This document shows, one piece after another, positions 31,793 to 39,432 of a DNA stretch of 46,730 nt (position 1 is its first letter; every line of letters starts with the position of its first letter). This DNA is from Bacilli bacterium (GTDB lineage Bacteria; Bacillota_I; Bacilli_A; RFN20; CAG-449). The stretch is taken from positions 1-46,730 of the forward strand of contig CAAEFC010000049.1 in assembly GCA_900755065.1 (NCBI GenBank). Direction: 5' to 3'. Below the pieces are notes generated by a model that was given only the letters and a program-made list of their open reading frames with translations, was not told where the DNA came from and ran no database searches. Position numbers and translations under genes: made by a program.

Positions 31793-32497
31793 CTAATCCT
31801 CATCTTCATATCTTTTACACTTTGAAACTACAAACTTCCAAAAGGCTTTTTTACAAATGATTTTATTAATCGGTTCATTACCATGCTCATCTGAAAACGA
31901 TGCATTAAACTCAAATTTTAAATTATCATTAATTACTTCAATAGTAGAATCTTCAAATATGTCATAATCATTAGGTAAATTGTAATTCAACTCAATTTCT
32001 TGTATATCATAAACTTTTAATAAAATATGACATCCCCATGTAGTATTAAAATCTATAACTTGGTAATCTTCAAACTTTTCCACTTTTGAAATATGTGCAT
32101 CATGAAAATCAATTGCAATATTTTTTAATTCTTCAATACTCTCTATTGATTCTATTTCATTCCATTCGTTAACAACTAACCAATTATATTTTTCTCGTGC
32201 CATATGATTACTTTGAGACGAAAATTTATGTTTTTTAAAAACATTTTGTTTGTTGATCTCGTTAATAATCCAATCAAAGCCAATCCATTTGTTAGATTTT
32301 ATCCATTCATTGGATTCTTTTAAGATATAAAATGCTCTTTTAGAATAATTGTTACTTGGTTGCCACATTTTTTCCACTTTTATTAAATCATTAAAAGGAT
32401 CATAAAAAACAACTTTTGTTCTCCAACCTGCATATTTTACAGCTAACAGCACTGTATAATGTGGTTCAACATTCTTTTTGTTAACAAACACAAGCAT
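31793..32497 (-). CDS. Putative immunity protein
   Basis: The 234-residue soluble protein has a Trp-rich first half (YAGWRTKVVFYDP, VEKMWQPSNNY, NKWIGFDWII) and a second half with IDFHDAHISKVEKF, then DFNTTWGCHILLKVYD, ending in an acidic tail. The FHDA-type block resembles one found in Imm50-like immunity proteins; I treat that as a weak hint. I start at ATG 32497 (MLVFVNKK), 7 nt after GAGGAGG; the ATG at 32503 is too close to it. A toxin-like fragment follows after 28 bp. It has its own AT-rich promoter region, since a terminator lies at 32555-32591. Confidence 0.5.
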   Translation of the reverse strand: MLVFVNKKNVEPHYTVLLAVKYAGWRTKVVFYDPFNDLIKVEKMWQPSNNYSKRAFYILKESNEWIKSNKWIGFDWIINEINKQNVFKKHKFSSQSNHMAREKYNWLVVNEWNEIESIESIEELKNIAIDFHDAHISKVEKFEDYQVIDFNTTWGCHILLKVYDIQEIELNYNLPNDYDIFEDSTIEVINDNLKFEFNASFSDEHGNEPINKIICKKAFWKFVVSKCKRYEDED

Positions 32498-32554
32498 ATT
32501 CATACCTCCTCATAACTTTAATTTTATCATGTTTTAAATTATATTTCATTTATT

Positions 32555-32591
32555 AAAAAGGATGTATCCACCAACTAGGATAGACACACCC
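32555..32591 (-). terminator. Rho-independent terminator within the island
   Basis: Minus-strand stem GGGTG...TATCC / GGATA-CATCC (4-nt bulge, 8-nt loop) followed by five T residues, 32 nt past the stop of the zinc-ribbon-like immunity gene. Confidence 0.7.
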
Positions 32592-32622
32592 TCTGCAAGT
32601 TTGTGTTAATCTAAATAATATT

Positions 32623-33204
32623 TTACGCTGTTTCTTCTGAACAAATTTTTATTTTTCTCGATTTTGAATTTATACCATATATGTCAATGCTGCTAAATGA
32701 ATTCAAATAACTAGAATAATCTATATTTTCAAACTCATCTTTAAATTGATCATAAGAAATATCCTGGTAAATCTTTACAAAAACTTCAATTGGTTGTGAA
32801 TATACTTTTTTAAAATCAAAAGTTATTTCGTTTTTAGAAGCACAACTTTCTTGTTGTATAATAACTGCATCATATCCATGTTTATAATTATCAAATAAAA
32901 TATACTCTAGACCACATTTTTCACATTGTGCTTTTATAATTATTTGTTGTTTTTTTTCAAACATATTTCCACATTCAATCTTATCTACAATTTTACCAAT
33001 GAAATTGCGTTTAACCAAATACAATTTATCATTTTCACGAATTATTTCATTGAATCCAGGTTTAACATTTACATTATAAGATTCGCAAAATTCATAAACA
33101 ATAAAATGACTATGACTACATTTGCATTTTATTTTAACTACTTCACTATTTTTAGAAGTTTCTATAATTTCAGATATTCCTTCTAAATGTTTAGGAATTA
33201 ACAT
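32623..33204 (-). CDS. Putative immunity protein with zinc-ribbon cysteines
   Basis: The 193-residue soluble protein has two cysteine pairs that could bind zinc, CKC at 27-29 (with His31, His33 near) and CEKC at 94-97, in two similar beta-rich segments (VKIKCKCSHSHFIVYE and IIKAQCEKCGLEYILFD). The C-terminal third is acidic/aromatic. GGAGGG lies 6 nt before the ATG. It heads the array and has its own terminator. The family is not recognised; immunity is inferred from neighbourhood only. Confidence 0.5.
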   Translation of the reverse strand: MLIPKHLEGISEIIETSKNSEVVKIKCKCSHSHFIVYEFCESYNVNVKPGFNEIIRENDKLYLVKRNFIGKIVDKIECGNMFEKKQQIIIKAQCEKCGLEYILFDNYKHGYDAVIIQQESCASKNEITFDFKKVYSQPIEVFVKIYQDISYDQFKDEFENIDYSSYLNSFSSIDIYGINSKSRKIKICSEETA

Positions 33205-33208
33205 AATA

Positions 33209-33472
33209 TCCCTCCCTCCTGCACTTGTTGTAGCCCAATAACCTTACCTGTGCTATTTAATATAACTATAGCTAATTTACCAAATATATTTTATGCCCCT
33301 TACTCCTTGATCAACTACACTTAATGGATGCTTAACAGCATTATAATATATAAGATTCAATGATTCCACCAATTAGGAAACCAATTCCAATTTGAAACTC
33401 ATCAAATGATAGCGCAAGTCCCAAAATAATAGGAAAATATATAAATATTCTGCTTATATATAAGAGTAAATA
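33209..33472 (-). pseudogene. Overlapping decayed frames at the right end of the island
   Basis: Three short frames are open without usable starts. 33341-33472 encodes a hydrophobic piece (YFPIILGLALSFDE ... GIGFLIGGII) typical of a membrane immunity gene. About 33282-33384 reads LNLIYYNAVKHPLSVVDQGV and ends GIKYIW. About 33209-33292 reads IFGKLAIVILNSTGKVIGLQ. They look like successive broken immunity and toxin tails, not functional genes. Confidence 0.4.
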
Positions 33473-33517
33473 CTATTTGCCCAAAATGTTTTCATGTTTA
33501 CCCTCCTAAAAACCAAT

Positions 33518-33976
33518 CTATTTTTCCGTCCGTGAATGCACATAGAGTCTGGAATCTTCTCCGCCGTCGCTTTTGACTATCGTCAGAAATTTCCAACCGT
33601 ATTTTTCGTAAAACGAAGTATGGTCGGTCAGCAAATACAATGTTCCGATCCCCTTTGACGCCATATCTTCCGCGACGAAATCCAGCATTTGGCCGGCAAT
33701 CCCCTGATTGCGATATGCTTCTTCGACATAGACGGCGCAGACATTCGGAGCAAGATCTTTCCGTTCGTGAAAATCGTTTTCAATGACGCCGATTCCTGCA
33801 ACGATCTGTTTCCGGTCGACGACAATGTACCATTGCGGAATCGTTTTTCCGTTTAAACTTTCTTCCATGCTTTTCAAATAGGTTTCCTTCGGAATTCCCC
33901 ACTTTTCATGAAACCAGGCGGCAGCCTTTTCCATCCATTCGGGGTATCGACTCAGCACAATCATCGGATATTTCAT
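33518..33976 (-). CDS. GNAT-family N-acetyltransferase
   Basis: The 152-residue protein is a single GNAT domain. The acetyl-CoA loop reads EEAYRNQGIAGQML (about 85-98, with the RNQGIA motif), preceded by the NVCAVYVE strand, and closed by TDHTSFYEKYGWKF, the usual C-terminal strand. AAGGAA lies 7 nt before the ATG. It is transcribed divergently from thyA. G+C composition returns to the genomic level here, so this gene borders the AT-rich island. Substrate unknown. Confidence 0.88.
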   Translation of the reverse strand: MKYPMIVLSRYPEWMEKAAAWFHEKWGIPKETYLKSMEESLNGKTIPQWYIVVDRKQIVAGIGVIENDFHERKDLAPNVCAVYVEEAYRNQGIAGQMLDFVAEDMASKGIGTLYLLTDHTSFYEKYGWKFLTIVKSDGGEDSRLYVHSRTEK

Positions 33977-34120
33977 TTTTCTGTTCCTTCTGTTTCAAAG
34001 TACGCTTTTTCTTTCCGAAAGGCAATCGAAAAAACACCATTTCGTCAAACTTTCCGACATGTATTTCCTTTTTACGCCCGATCGGGTAAAATAGAAACTC
34101 GGAAACGGAGGAACGGGAAA

Positions 34121-34993
34121 ATGCAGAATTATCTGGATTTATGCCAATACGTCTTGGACAAAGGAACTTTAAAGAAGGATCGCACCGGAACGGGAACGAT
34201 TTCCACTTTCGGATATCAACTTCGCTTTGATCTTTCCGAAGGATTTCCCCTGCTGACGACGAAAAAAGTCTATTACAAGGCGGTATTGGGCGAGTTGCTC
34301 TGGTTCATTTCCGGCAGTACGAACATCCGGCCATTGGTAGAACAGAATATCCGGATCTGGAACGAATGGCCTTACGAAGCCTATAAGAAATCCCCGGACT
34401 ATCAGGGCGAAACGATAGACGAGTTTATCGAAAAAATCAAAAGCGACGAGGCTTTTGCTCTCCGATACGGAGATCTTGGACCTGTATATGGCAAGCAATG
34501 GAGGGATTTTTTCGGGGTGGATCAATTGCTCGAAGTCGAAAAATCGATCAAGGAAAATCCTTTTTCCCGTCGGCATATCATCTGCGCATGGAATCCGGCG
34601 CAGATATCCGAGATGGCGTTGCCGCCTTGTCACGCGTTTGTTCAGTTTTACGTTTCCGGAGACGGAAAAAAACTTTCCTGTCAGTTGTATCAGCGAAGCG
34701 CCGACCTCTTCCTCGGCGTTCCGTTCAACATCGCTTCGTATGCCACGCTTTTAACGATGATGGCGGAAGTTTGCTCGCTTGAACCCGGAGAATTCATTCA
34801 CACGTTCGGAGACGTTCATATCTACACCAATCACGTCGAACAGATCCGGACTCAACTGACAAGAAAACCGCGCGCACTGCCACGCCTGATCATTAAAAGA
34901 AAAGTCAATTCCATTCTGGATTTCAAATATGAGGATTTTGAAATCGTCGGATACGATCCGTATCCGAAAATCGAAGGAAAGGTTTCGGTATAA
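34121..34993 (+). CDS. thyA: Thymidylate synthase
   Basis: Converts dUMP to dTMP using methylene-tetrahydrofolate in the cytoplasm. The 290-residue protein has the full ThyA signature: KKDRTGTGT with the phosphate-binding Arg21, the active-site block ALPPCHAFVQFY with nucleophile Cys170, and CQLYQRSADLFLGVPFNIASYA for dUMP binding. An extra stretch near 85-115 gives a length between the short (264) and long (316) forms. I start at ATG 34121 because GGAGG lies about 10 nt upstream and a TAAAAT -10 precedes it; the open frame to 33908 overlaps the divergent GNAT gene. folA follows after 2 bp. Confidence 0.97.
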   Translation: MQNYLDLCQYVLDKGTLKKDRTGTGTISTFGYQLRFDLSEGFPLLTTKKVYYKAVLGELLWFISGSTNIRPLVEQNIRIWNEWPYEAYKKSPDYQGETIDEFIEKIKSDEAFALRYGDLGPVYGKQWRDFFGVDQLLEVEKSIKENPFSRRHIICAWNPAQISEMALPPCHAFVQFYVSGDGKKLSCQLYQRSADLFLGVPFNIASYATLLTMMAEVCSLEPGEFIHTFGDVHIYTNHVEQIRTQLTRKPRALPRLIIKRKVNSILDFKYEDFEIVGYDPYPKIEGKVSV

Positions 34994-34995
34994 AT

Positions 34996-35460
34996 ATGCT
35001 GAAGATCATCGTCGCCCACGATCGGAATCGTTTGATCGGAAATCAGAATCAGATTCCGTGGCACAACAAAGAAGATTTCCGGCACTACAAAGAAACCACA
35101 ATGGGACACACCCTGATTATGGGCAGCAAAACATTCGAATCGATCGGTAAACCTTTACCCGGAAGAAAGACGATCGTTCTTTGTTTTGACCCTGAATACG
35201 ATGCACAGGGGTGCGAAGTCTGCACCGACTACCGCCGTTTGCTGGACCGCTACGAAAAATCCGAAGAAGTGGTTTACGTCTGCGGAGGTGCTTCCGTTTA
35301 TGCCTTGTTTCTGCCTTATTGCGAAGAACTTATCGTTTCTCTGATCGAAGGCGAATATTCCGGCGATACGTATTTTCCCGAATACGAGCACCTCTTTCAA
35401 ATGGAACGCGAAGAACCAAGAAACGGATTTTCTATCCGGTACTACCGGAAAAGAACGTAA
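34996..35460 (+). CDS. folA: Dihydrofolate reductase
   Basis: Reduces dihydrofolate, made by thymidylate synthase, back to tetrahydrofolate with NADPH. The 154-residue protein has the family landmarks: IVAHDRNRLIGNQNQIPWHNKEDF (Met20-type loop and the folate-binding acid near residue 27), MGSKTFESIGKPLPGRKTIVL and the cofactor motif VYVCGGASVYALFL. The ATG lies 2 bp after the thyA stop, so the two form a thyA-folA operon. No clear terminator is visible after the stop. Confidence 0.96.
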   Translation: MLKIIVAHDRNRLIGNQNQIPWHNKEDFRHYKETTMGHTLIMGSKTFESIGKPLPGRKTIVLCFDPEYDAQGCEVCTDYRRLLDRYEKSEEVVYVCGGASVYALFLPYCEELIVSLIEGEYSGDTYFPEYEHLFQMEREEPRNGFSIRYYRKRT

Positions 35461-35969
35461 TTTTTAAATTTTGTCTTCGCACATTTTTTCAGCGCAAGCC
35501 ATGCAATGGAGCAGGATCGTGATTTCATACACCAGATTACGTCTTTGCGTGTTCACATGTGACCATTACGATTCCTTTTCCTTAATTATAAAGAGTTTTT
35601 GACAAGTTAAAAGTAGCGGCAACTTACCTTTTAATCCATTTTATATTCCTAACTCTTCACTACTCCTCCTTTTTTCTATTTGCAAAAATAGAGGGATTTA
35701 TTTTAAAAGTTTGTGCTTTGAATTGCAAAAACTTCGATTGATTTTGAGGTTTATGCTATTGGCAGGGTGACGAAAGTATCCGTCTATCTATATCGTAATG
35801 TTTTGAAAAAGACACCGACAATCAACAAGAAAATTACGCTGGATTTATCTGATTTGAGCATTAGAAACTTATAAAATATTCATTAAAAATTCTTTGGGAT
35901 ATAACTGACATTTTAAGTTATTATCAGAGCGATCTGTCCGGTTATCCTGCGTACATTCAAGGTATTCAG
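35461..35969. other. Gap of about 500 bp without a gene
   Basis: This AT-rich stretch lies between folA and the DegV gene. A small hairpin (TCTATTT / AAATAGA) lies near 35676-35693. A 50-codon open phase ending at a TAA near 35870 (including VYAIGRVTKVSVYLYRNVLKK) has a GTG but no ribosome binding site, and is not called. The DegV promoter begins at 35970. Confidence 0.5.
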
Positions 35970-35998
35970 TTGCAATCCGTTTTTCTTTGTGCTACTAT
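35970..35998 (+). promoter_or_regulatory. Promoter of the DegV gene
   Basis: TTGCAA (35970-35975), 17 bp, TACTAT (35993-35998); ATG at 36026 is 28 nt further. Confidence 0.7.
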
Positions 35999-36025
35999 TC
36001 AACGAGAAACGGAGTTAAAAATTCT

Positions 36026-36913
36026 ATGAGCAAAGTTGCAATATTGACCGACAGCAATTCCGGAATTACCCTTGAAGAGGGTAAAAAACACGGAATTCAC
36101 GTCGTACCGATGCCGTTTATCATCAACGGAGAAGAATTTCTGGAAGAAATTTCTCTCTCGCAGGAACAGTTTTACGAAAAATTAAAAGGCAAAGCGAATA
36201 TTTCCACCTCTCAGCCGTCGGCTTTTTCGTTGACGGATACCTGGGATCGCCTGTTGAAAGATTACGATGAAATCATTTTCATTCCGATGTCCAGCGGACT
36301 TTCCGCGACGTGCGAAAGCGCGGAACGGCTGGCTCAGGGCGAAAAATATCTCGGCAAAGTTCACGTCGTCGACAATCAACGGATTTCCGTCACGCAGAAA
36401 TCGAGTTGTTACGAAGCCAAATATCTGATCGATCAGGGTAAGAGCAGTCAGGAAGTCGTCGACTACCTGATGAAAAGCAAAATGGATTCCAGCATCTACA
36501 TCATGGTGGATACCCTGGAATACCTGAAAAAAGGAGGGCGAATCACCCCTGCCGCCGCGGCACTCGGAGCCTTGCTCAATATCAAGCCCGTCTTGCAGAT
36601 TCACGGAGAAAAACTCGATTCGTATTGCAAGGTCCTTTCGATCCGGGTCGCCCGAATCAAGATGATTCAAGCCGTAAAAAAGGATCTGGAAACCGTCTAT
36701 AAGGATCTCTACGAGCAAGGAAAAATGATACTGGCCATTGCTCATACGGAAAATTACGACAGCGCGATGGATTTCAAAAAGCAGGTTCAGGAAGCCTTCC
36801 CGGATATGAAAATCGTCTTCGTCGATCCGCTTTCGTTAAGCGTTTCCTGCCATATCGGTCCGGGTTCTCTGGCTCTGGTCTGCGCGCCGAACATCGACAA
36901 CTGTATTCAGTAA
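36026..36913 (+). CDS. DegV-family fatty-acid-binding protein
   Basis: The 295-residue protein is a DegV-type two-domain fold that holds a fatty acid (the FakB role: presenting fatty acids to the kinase FakA for lipid synthesis). Conserved blocks are visible: ILTDSNSGI at the start, TSQPSAFSLTDTW, IIFIPMSSGLSAT, and a C-terminal HIGPGSLAL. I start at ATG 36026 with GGAG about 11 nt upstream; the open frame from 35987 runs into the promoter. Monocistronic as far as I can see; neither a FakA gene nor a terminator is nearby. Confidence 0.92.
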   Translation: MSKVAILTDSNSGITLEEGKKHGIHVVPMPFIINGEEFLEEISLSQEQFYEKLKGKANISTSQPSAFSLTDTWDRLLKDYDEIIFIPMSSGLSATCESAERLAQGEKYLGKVHVVDNQRISVTQKSSCYEAKYLIDQGKSSQEVVDYLMKSKMDSSIYIMVDTLEYLKKGGRITPAAAALGALLNIKPVLQIHGEKLDSYCKVLSIRVARIKMIQAVKKDLETVYKDLYEQGKMILAIAHTENYDSAMDFKKQVQEAFPDMKIVFVDPLSLSVSCHIGPGSLALVCAPNIDNCIQ

Positions 36914-37121
36914 TCATCGTTTCCTTTCTGTTGAACGAATTTTTACCTATCTCTTTATGCGCACGGCGCTCTGTTTTTTGTGCACCCCATCGGTGAAAAA
37001 TTTTTCATTCAAGCCAAAAACCGAATTGATAGAAAAGGGACATTTCCGTGAAAAGAAGGCCAAAATATCAAAAGATTCGCATAAAGAAAACGATTTCATA
37101 AAATAATCTCTGTCGTTTTCT

Positions 37122-37149
37122 TTGATTACGGGAAAAATCATTCTAGAAT
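37122..37149 (+). promoter_or_regulatory. Promoter of the ATP-grasp gene
   Basis: TTGATT (37122-37127), 16 bp, TAGAAT (37144-37149), followed by AAGGAG and the ATG at 37175. Confidence 0.65.
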
Positions 37150-37174
37150 AAAATCAGATTAAGGAGTTTATCTT

Positions 37175-38362
37175 ATGAATTTTATCTTTATTTCCCCGAA
37201 TTTTCCCAAGACGTATTATCAGTTCTGCCGGGAATTGAAAAACTTAGGCGTCAATGTTCTGGGTATCGGAGAAGATCCTTACGACTGTTTAAGTAACGAA
37301 CTGAAAGACAGTTTGTCCGATTACTATCAGGTCCGCTCATTAGAAAACTACGCGGATGTCTATCAGGCGACGGCTTATTTCGCCTACCGTTACGGTAAGA
37401 TCGACTACATTGAATCCAACAACGAGTACTGGCTCGAAAGCGATGCCAGGCTAAGAAGCGATTTCAACGTCTGCACCGGGAAGAAAAGCGAAGAAATCCG
37501 GATGTTCAAATCGAAAGAAGCGATGAAAGAATATTACCGGAAAGCCGGGATCAAAGTCGCCCGTTATCACATTCCGACCACTTTGGAAAAGGCGCGGGAA
37601 TTCATCGGAAAAGTCGGCTATCCGGTAATCGTCAAACCCGACAACGGCGTCGGCGCTTATCATACCTATAAGATCAACAACGACAGCGATCTGAGCCATT
37701 TTTACGAAAAAAACTTTCCGTCCGTGAAGTATATCATGGAAGAATATATCGACGGCGACCTGATCAGTTTCGACGGAATTTCCAACCGGGAATGCGAACC
37801 GGTCTTCTTTTCCAACGAAGTCTTTCCGACGCCGATCATGGAACTCGTCAACAAACTGAGCGACGTCTTTTATTATTCCAACAATACTTGCCCGAAAGAC
37901 CTCGAAGAGGCAGGCAGAAAAGTGCTGAAAAGTTTTGAAGCCCGGAACCGCTACTTTCATCTCGAATTTTTCCGATTGAAAAAAGACAAAGTCGGCTTGG
38001 GTAAAAAAGGCGATCTGATCGGATTGGAAGTGAATATGCGCTGTCCGGGAGGGTATACGCCCGATATGATTAATTTCGCCAACAGCGTCTCGACTTACCG
38101 CATCTGGGCGGAAGTCATGGTTTCGGATCGGACCGACGAAAATCTGAACCTTCCGCATTTTTACTGCGGTTATTACGGACGGAGAATCCAGAACCGGTAC
38201 GGACATACGCGCGAGGACATTTTCAATCGATTCGGCGATAAGATCGTCATGCACGAATGGATGCCGGAAATCCTTTCCGGGGCAATGGGAAACGAAGCCT
38301 TTTACCTCAAAACCGATTCGATGGACGAACTGATCGAGTTCCGCGATTTCTGTTCCAAATAA
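37175..38362 (+). CDS. ATP-grasp ligase of unknown substrate
   Basis: The 395-residue protein has the carbamoyl-phosphate-synthase-like ATP-grasp fold: an N-terminal alpha/beta preATP-grasp part (1-100), an ATP-binding lobe (VGYPVIVKPDNGVGAYHTY, about 148-166) and the metal/ATP acid pair in LIGLEVNMRCPGGYTPDM. It should join a carboxylate to an amine or thiol with ATP hydrolysis, like carnosine- or amino-acid ligases. AAGGAG precedes the ATG. Its 3' end overlaps the convergent esterase gene by 61 bp. The substrate and pathway are unknown. Confidence 0.85.
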   Translation: MNFIFISPNFPKTYYQFCRELKNLGVNVLGIGEDPYDCLSNELKDSLSDYYQVRSLENYADVYQATAYFAYRYGKIDYIESNNEYWLESDARLRSDFNVCTGKKSEEIRMFKSKEAMKEYYRKAGIKVARYHIPTTLEKAREFIGKVGYPVIVKPDNGVGAYHTYKINNDSDLSHFYEKNFPSVKYIMEEYIDGDLISFDGISNRECEPVFFSNEVFPTPIMELVNKLSDVFYYSNNTCPKDLEEAGRKVLKSFEARNRYFHLEFFRLKKDKVGLGKKGDLIGLEVNMRCPGGYTPDMINFANSVSTYRIWAEVMVSDRTDENLNLPHFYCGYYGRRIQNRYGHTREDIFNRFGDKIVMHEWMPEILSGAMGNEAFYLKTDSMDELIEFRDFCSK

Positions 38363-39432
38363 GTCGATATCGCCGACGCGAACAGATACCGCCAGGCGAT
38401 TTCGTTATGCTCGTATTCTTTTTCGATGCGCATTTCCTTCTTTTTCAAAGGCAATTGAGGATACACCATTACAAGATAATCGGTAATCGCGTCTTCTAGC
38501 GCGGAAAGCGAGCCGCCGGTGAAAAAGAAATACGGGTCGTTTCCCTCTTCTTCGATCTGTTTTTTCAGGTCTTCTTCTTTAAAAAGAAGGAGAGCCGGCG
38601 AAAACGAACAGACGAAAGAAAACCGATCCCGGTACTTCGTCGCCATATAATAACTGGCCAGGCCTCCGCTTGAAGCGCCGATCACGCCGACATCTTCCCA
38701 GTCGATCGCATAATTCTCTTTTAAAAAAGGAAAAAGATCCTGCACGATCACATCGCCGATCGTTTCGAGTTTTCCGTGAAAAAACCGCTTGTTATCCGCA
38801 TATTTCCGATTGATCTTTCCGAATGTTTCCGACATTGTCAGATCTCTGTCGCGATAAACATTTCCGTTATCCATCGCCACGACCAGGAAAGGCGTTCCGG
38901 TTTCCTTTTCGATCCGGCTTAACGTCTGATCGATCTGCCATGAACCATACGGATCGTTCCGACTCGTATAATTTCCAACGCCTCTTTTGGAAAAGAGGTT
39001 CTGCCCGTCGAAAGCCAGAATCAATTTGTATTTCCGATCCGCGCTTTTCTTCTGCGCGTAAAGGTAAAAAGCGATTTTCCCTCCTCTGTAACGAAGTCGG
39101 GGATTTTTTAACGTCAGAACTTCCGTTGTTCCCGTCTTTTTCACCCCGTGAACGTAAAAGTCGACGGAAATCGCGTTTTTCCTGATCCGGATTTTTAAAT
39201 CCGGGAGATAAGCGCACAGAAGAATCGGTTTCGAGACATATTTGCGCCAGGTAAAAACGACCTTACTTTCGATCGCATCGTCAAACGACCAGAGACATTC
39301 TTCCCCCTGGCGGTATGAGATTCCTCCGGCTTTGATTTTTCCGCGTCGAAGAATCTTTCCCTGATGATCATAGACCGTAAAAGCAAGGGCTTTTCCCGCA
39401 TTCATGCGAAGCACGTGAATCTGCCTTTTCAT
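38302..39432 (-). CDS. Putative esterase (alpha/beta-hydrolase)
   Basis: The 376-residue cytoplasmic protein has an N-terminal beta-rich part (1-130) and a C-terminal alpha/beta-hydrolase of the putative-esterase (esterase-D-like) type. The nucleophile elbow is GASSGG, preceded by DVGVIGAS; the catalytic His is probably in EYEHNEIAWRY, near residue 347. The oxyanion region shows LILAFDGQN. It resembles enterochelin-esterase-like hydrolases that cut acyl or siderophore esters, but no signal peptide is seen. It starts immediately after the uvrB stop (TAG-ATG), so it is the last gene of the secA...uvrB operon. Its end overlaps the ATP-grasp gene on the other strand. Confidence 0.82.
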   Translation of the reverse strand: MKRQIHVLRMNAGKALAFTVYDHQGKILRRGKIKAGGISYRQGEECLWSFDDAIESKVVFTWRKYVSKPILLCAYLPDLKIRIRKNAISVDFYVHGVKKTGTTEVLTLKNPRLRYRGGKIAFYLYAQKKSADRKYKLILAFDGQNLFSKRGVGNYTSRNDPYGSWQIDQTLSRIEKETGTPFLVVAMDNGNVYRDRDLTMSETFGKINRKYADNKRFFHGKLETIGDVIVQDLFPFLKENYAIDWEDVGVIGASSGGLASYYMATKYRDRFSFVCSFSPALLLFKEEDLKKQIEEEGNDPYFFFTGGSLSALEDAITDYLVMVYPQLPLKKKEMRIEKEYEHNEIAWRYLFASAISTYLEQKSRNSISSSIESVLR

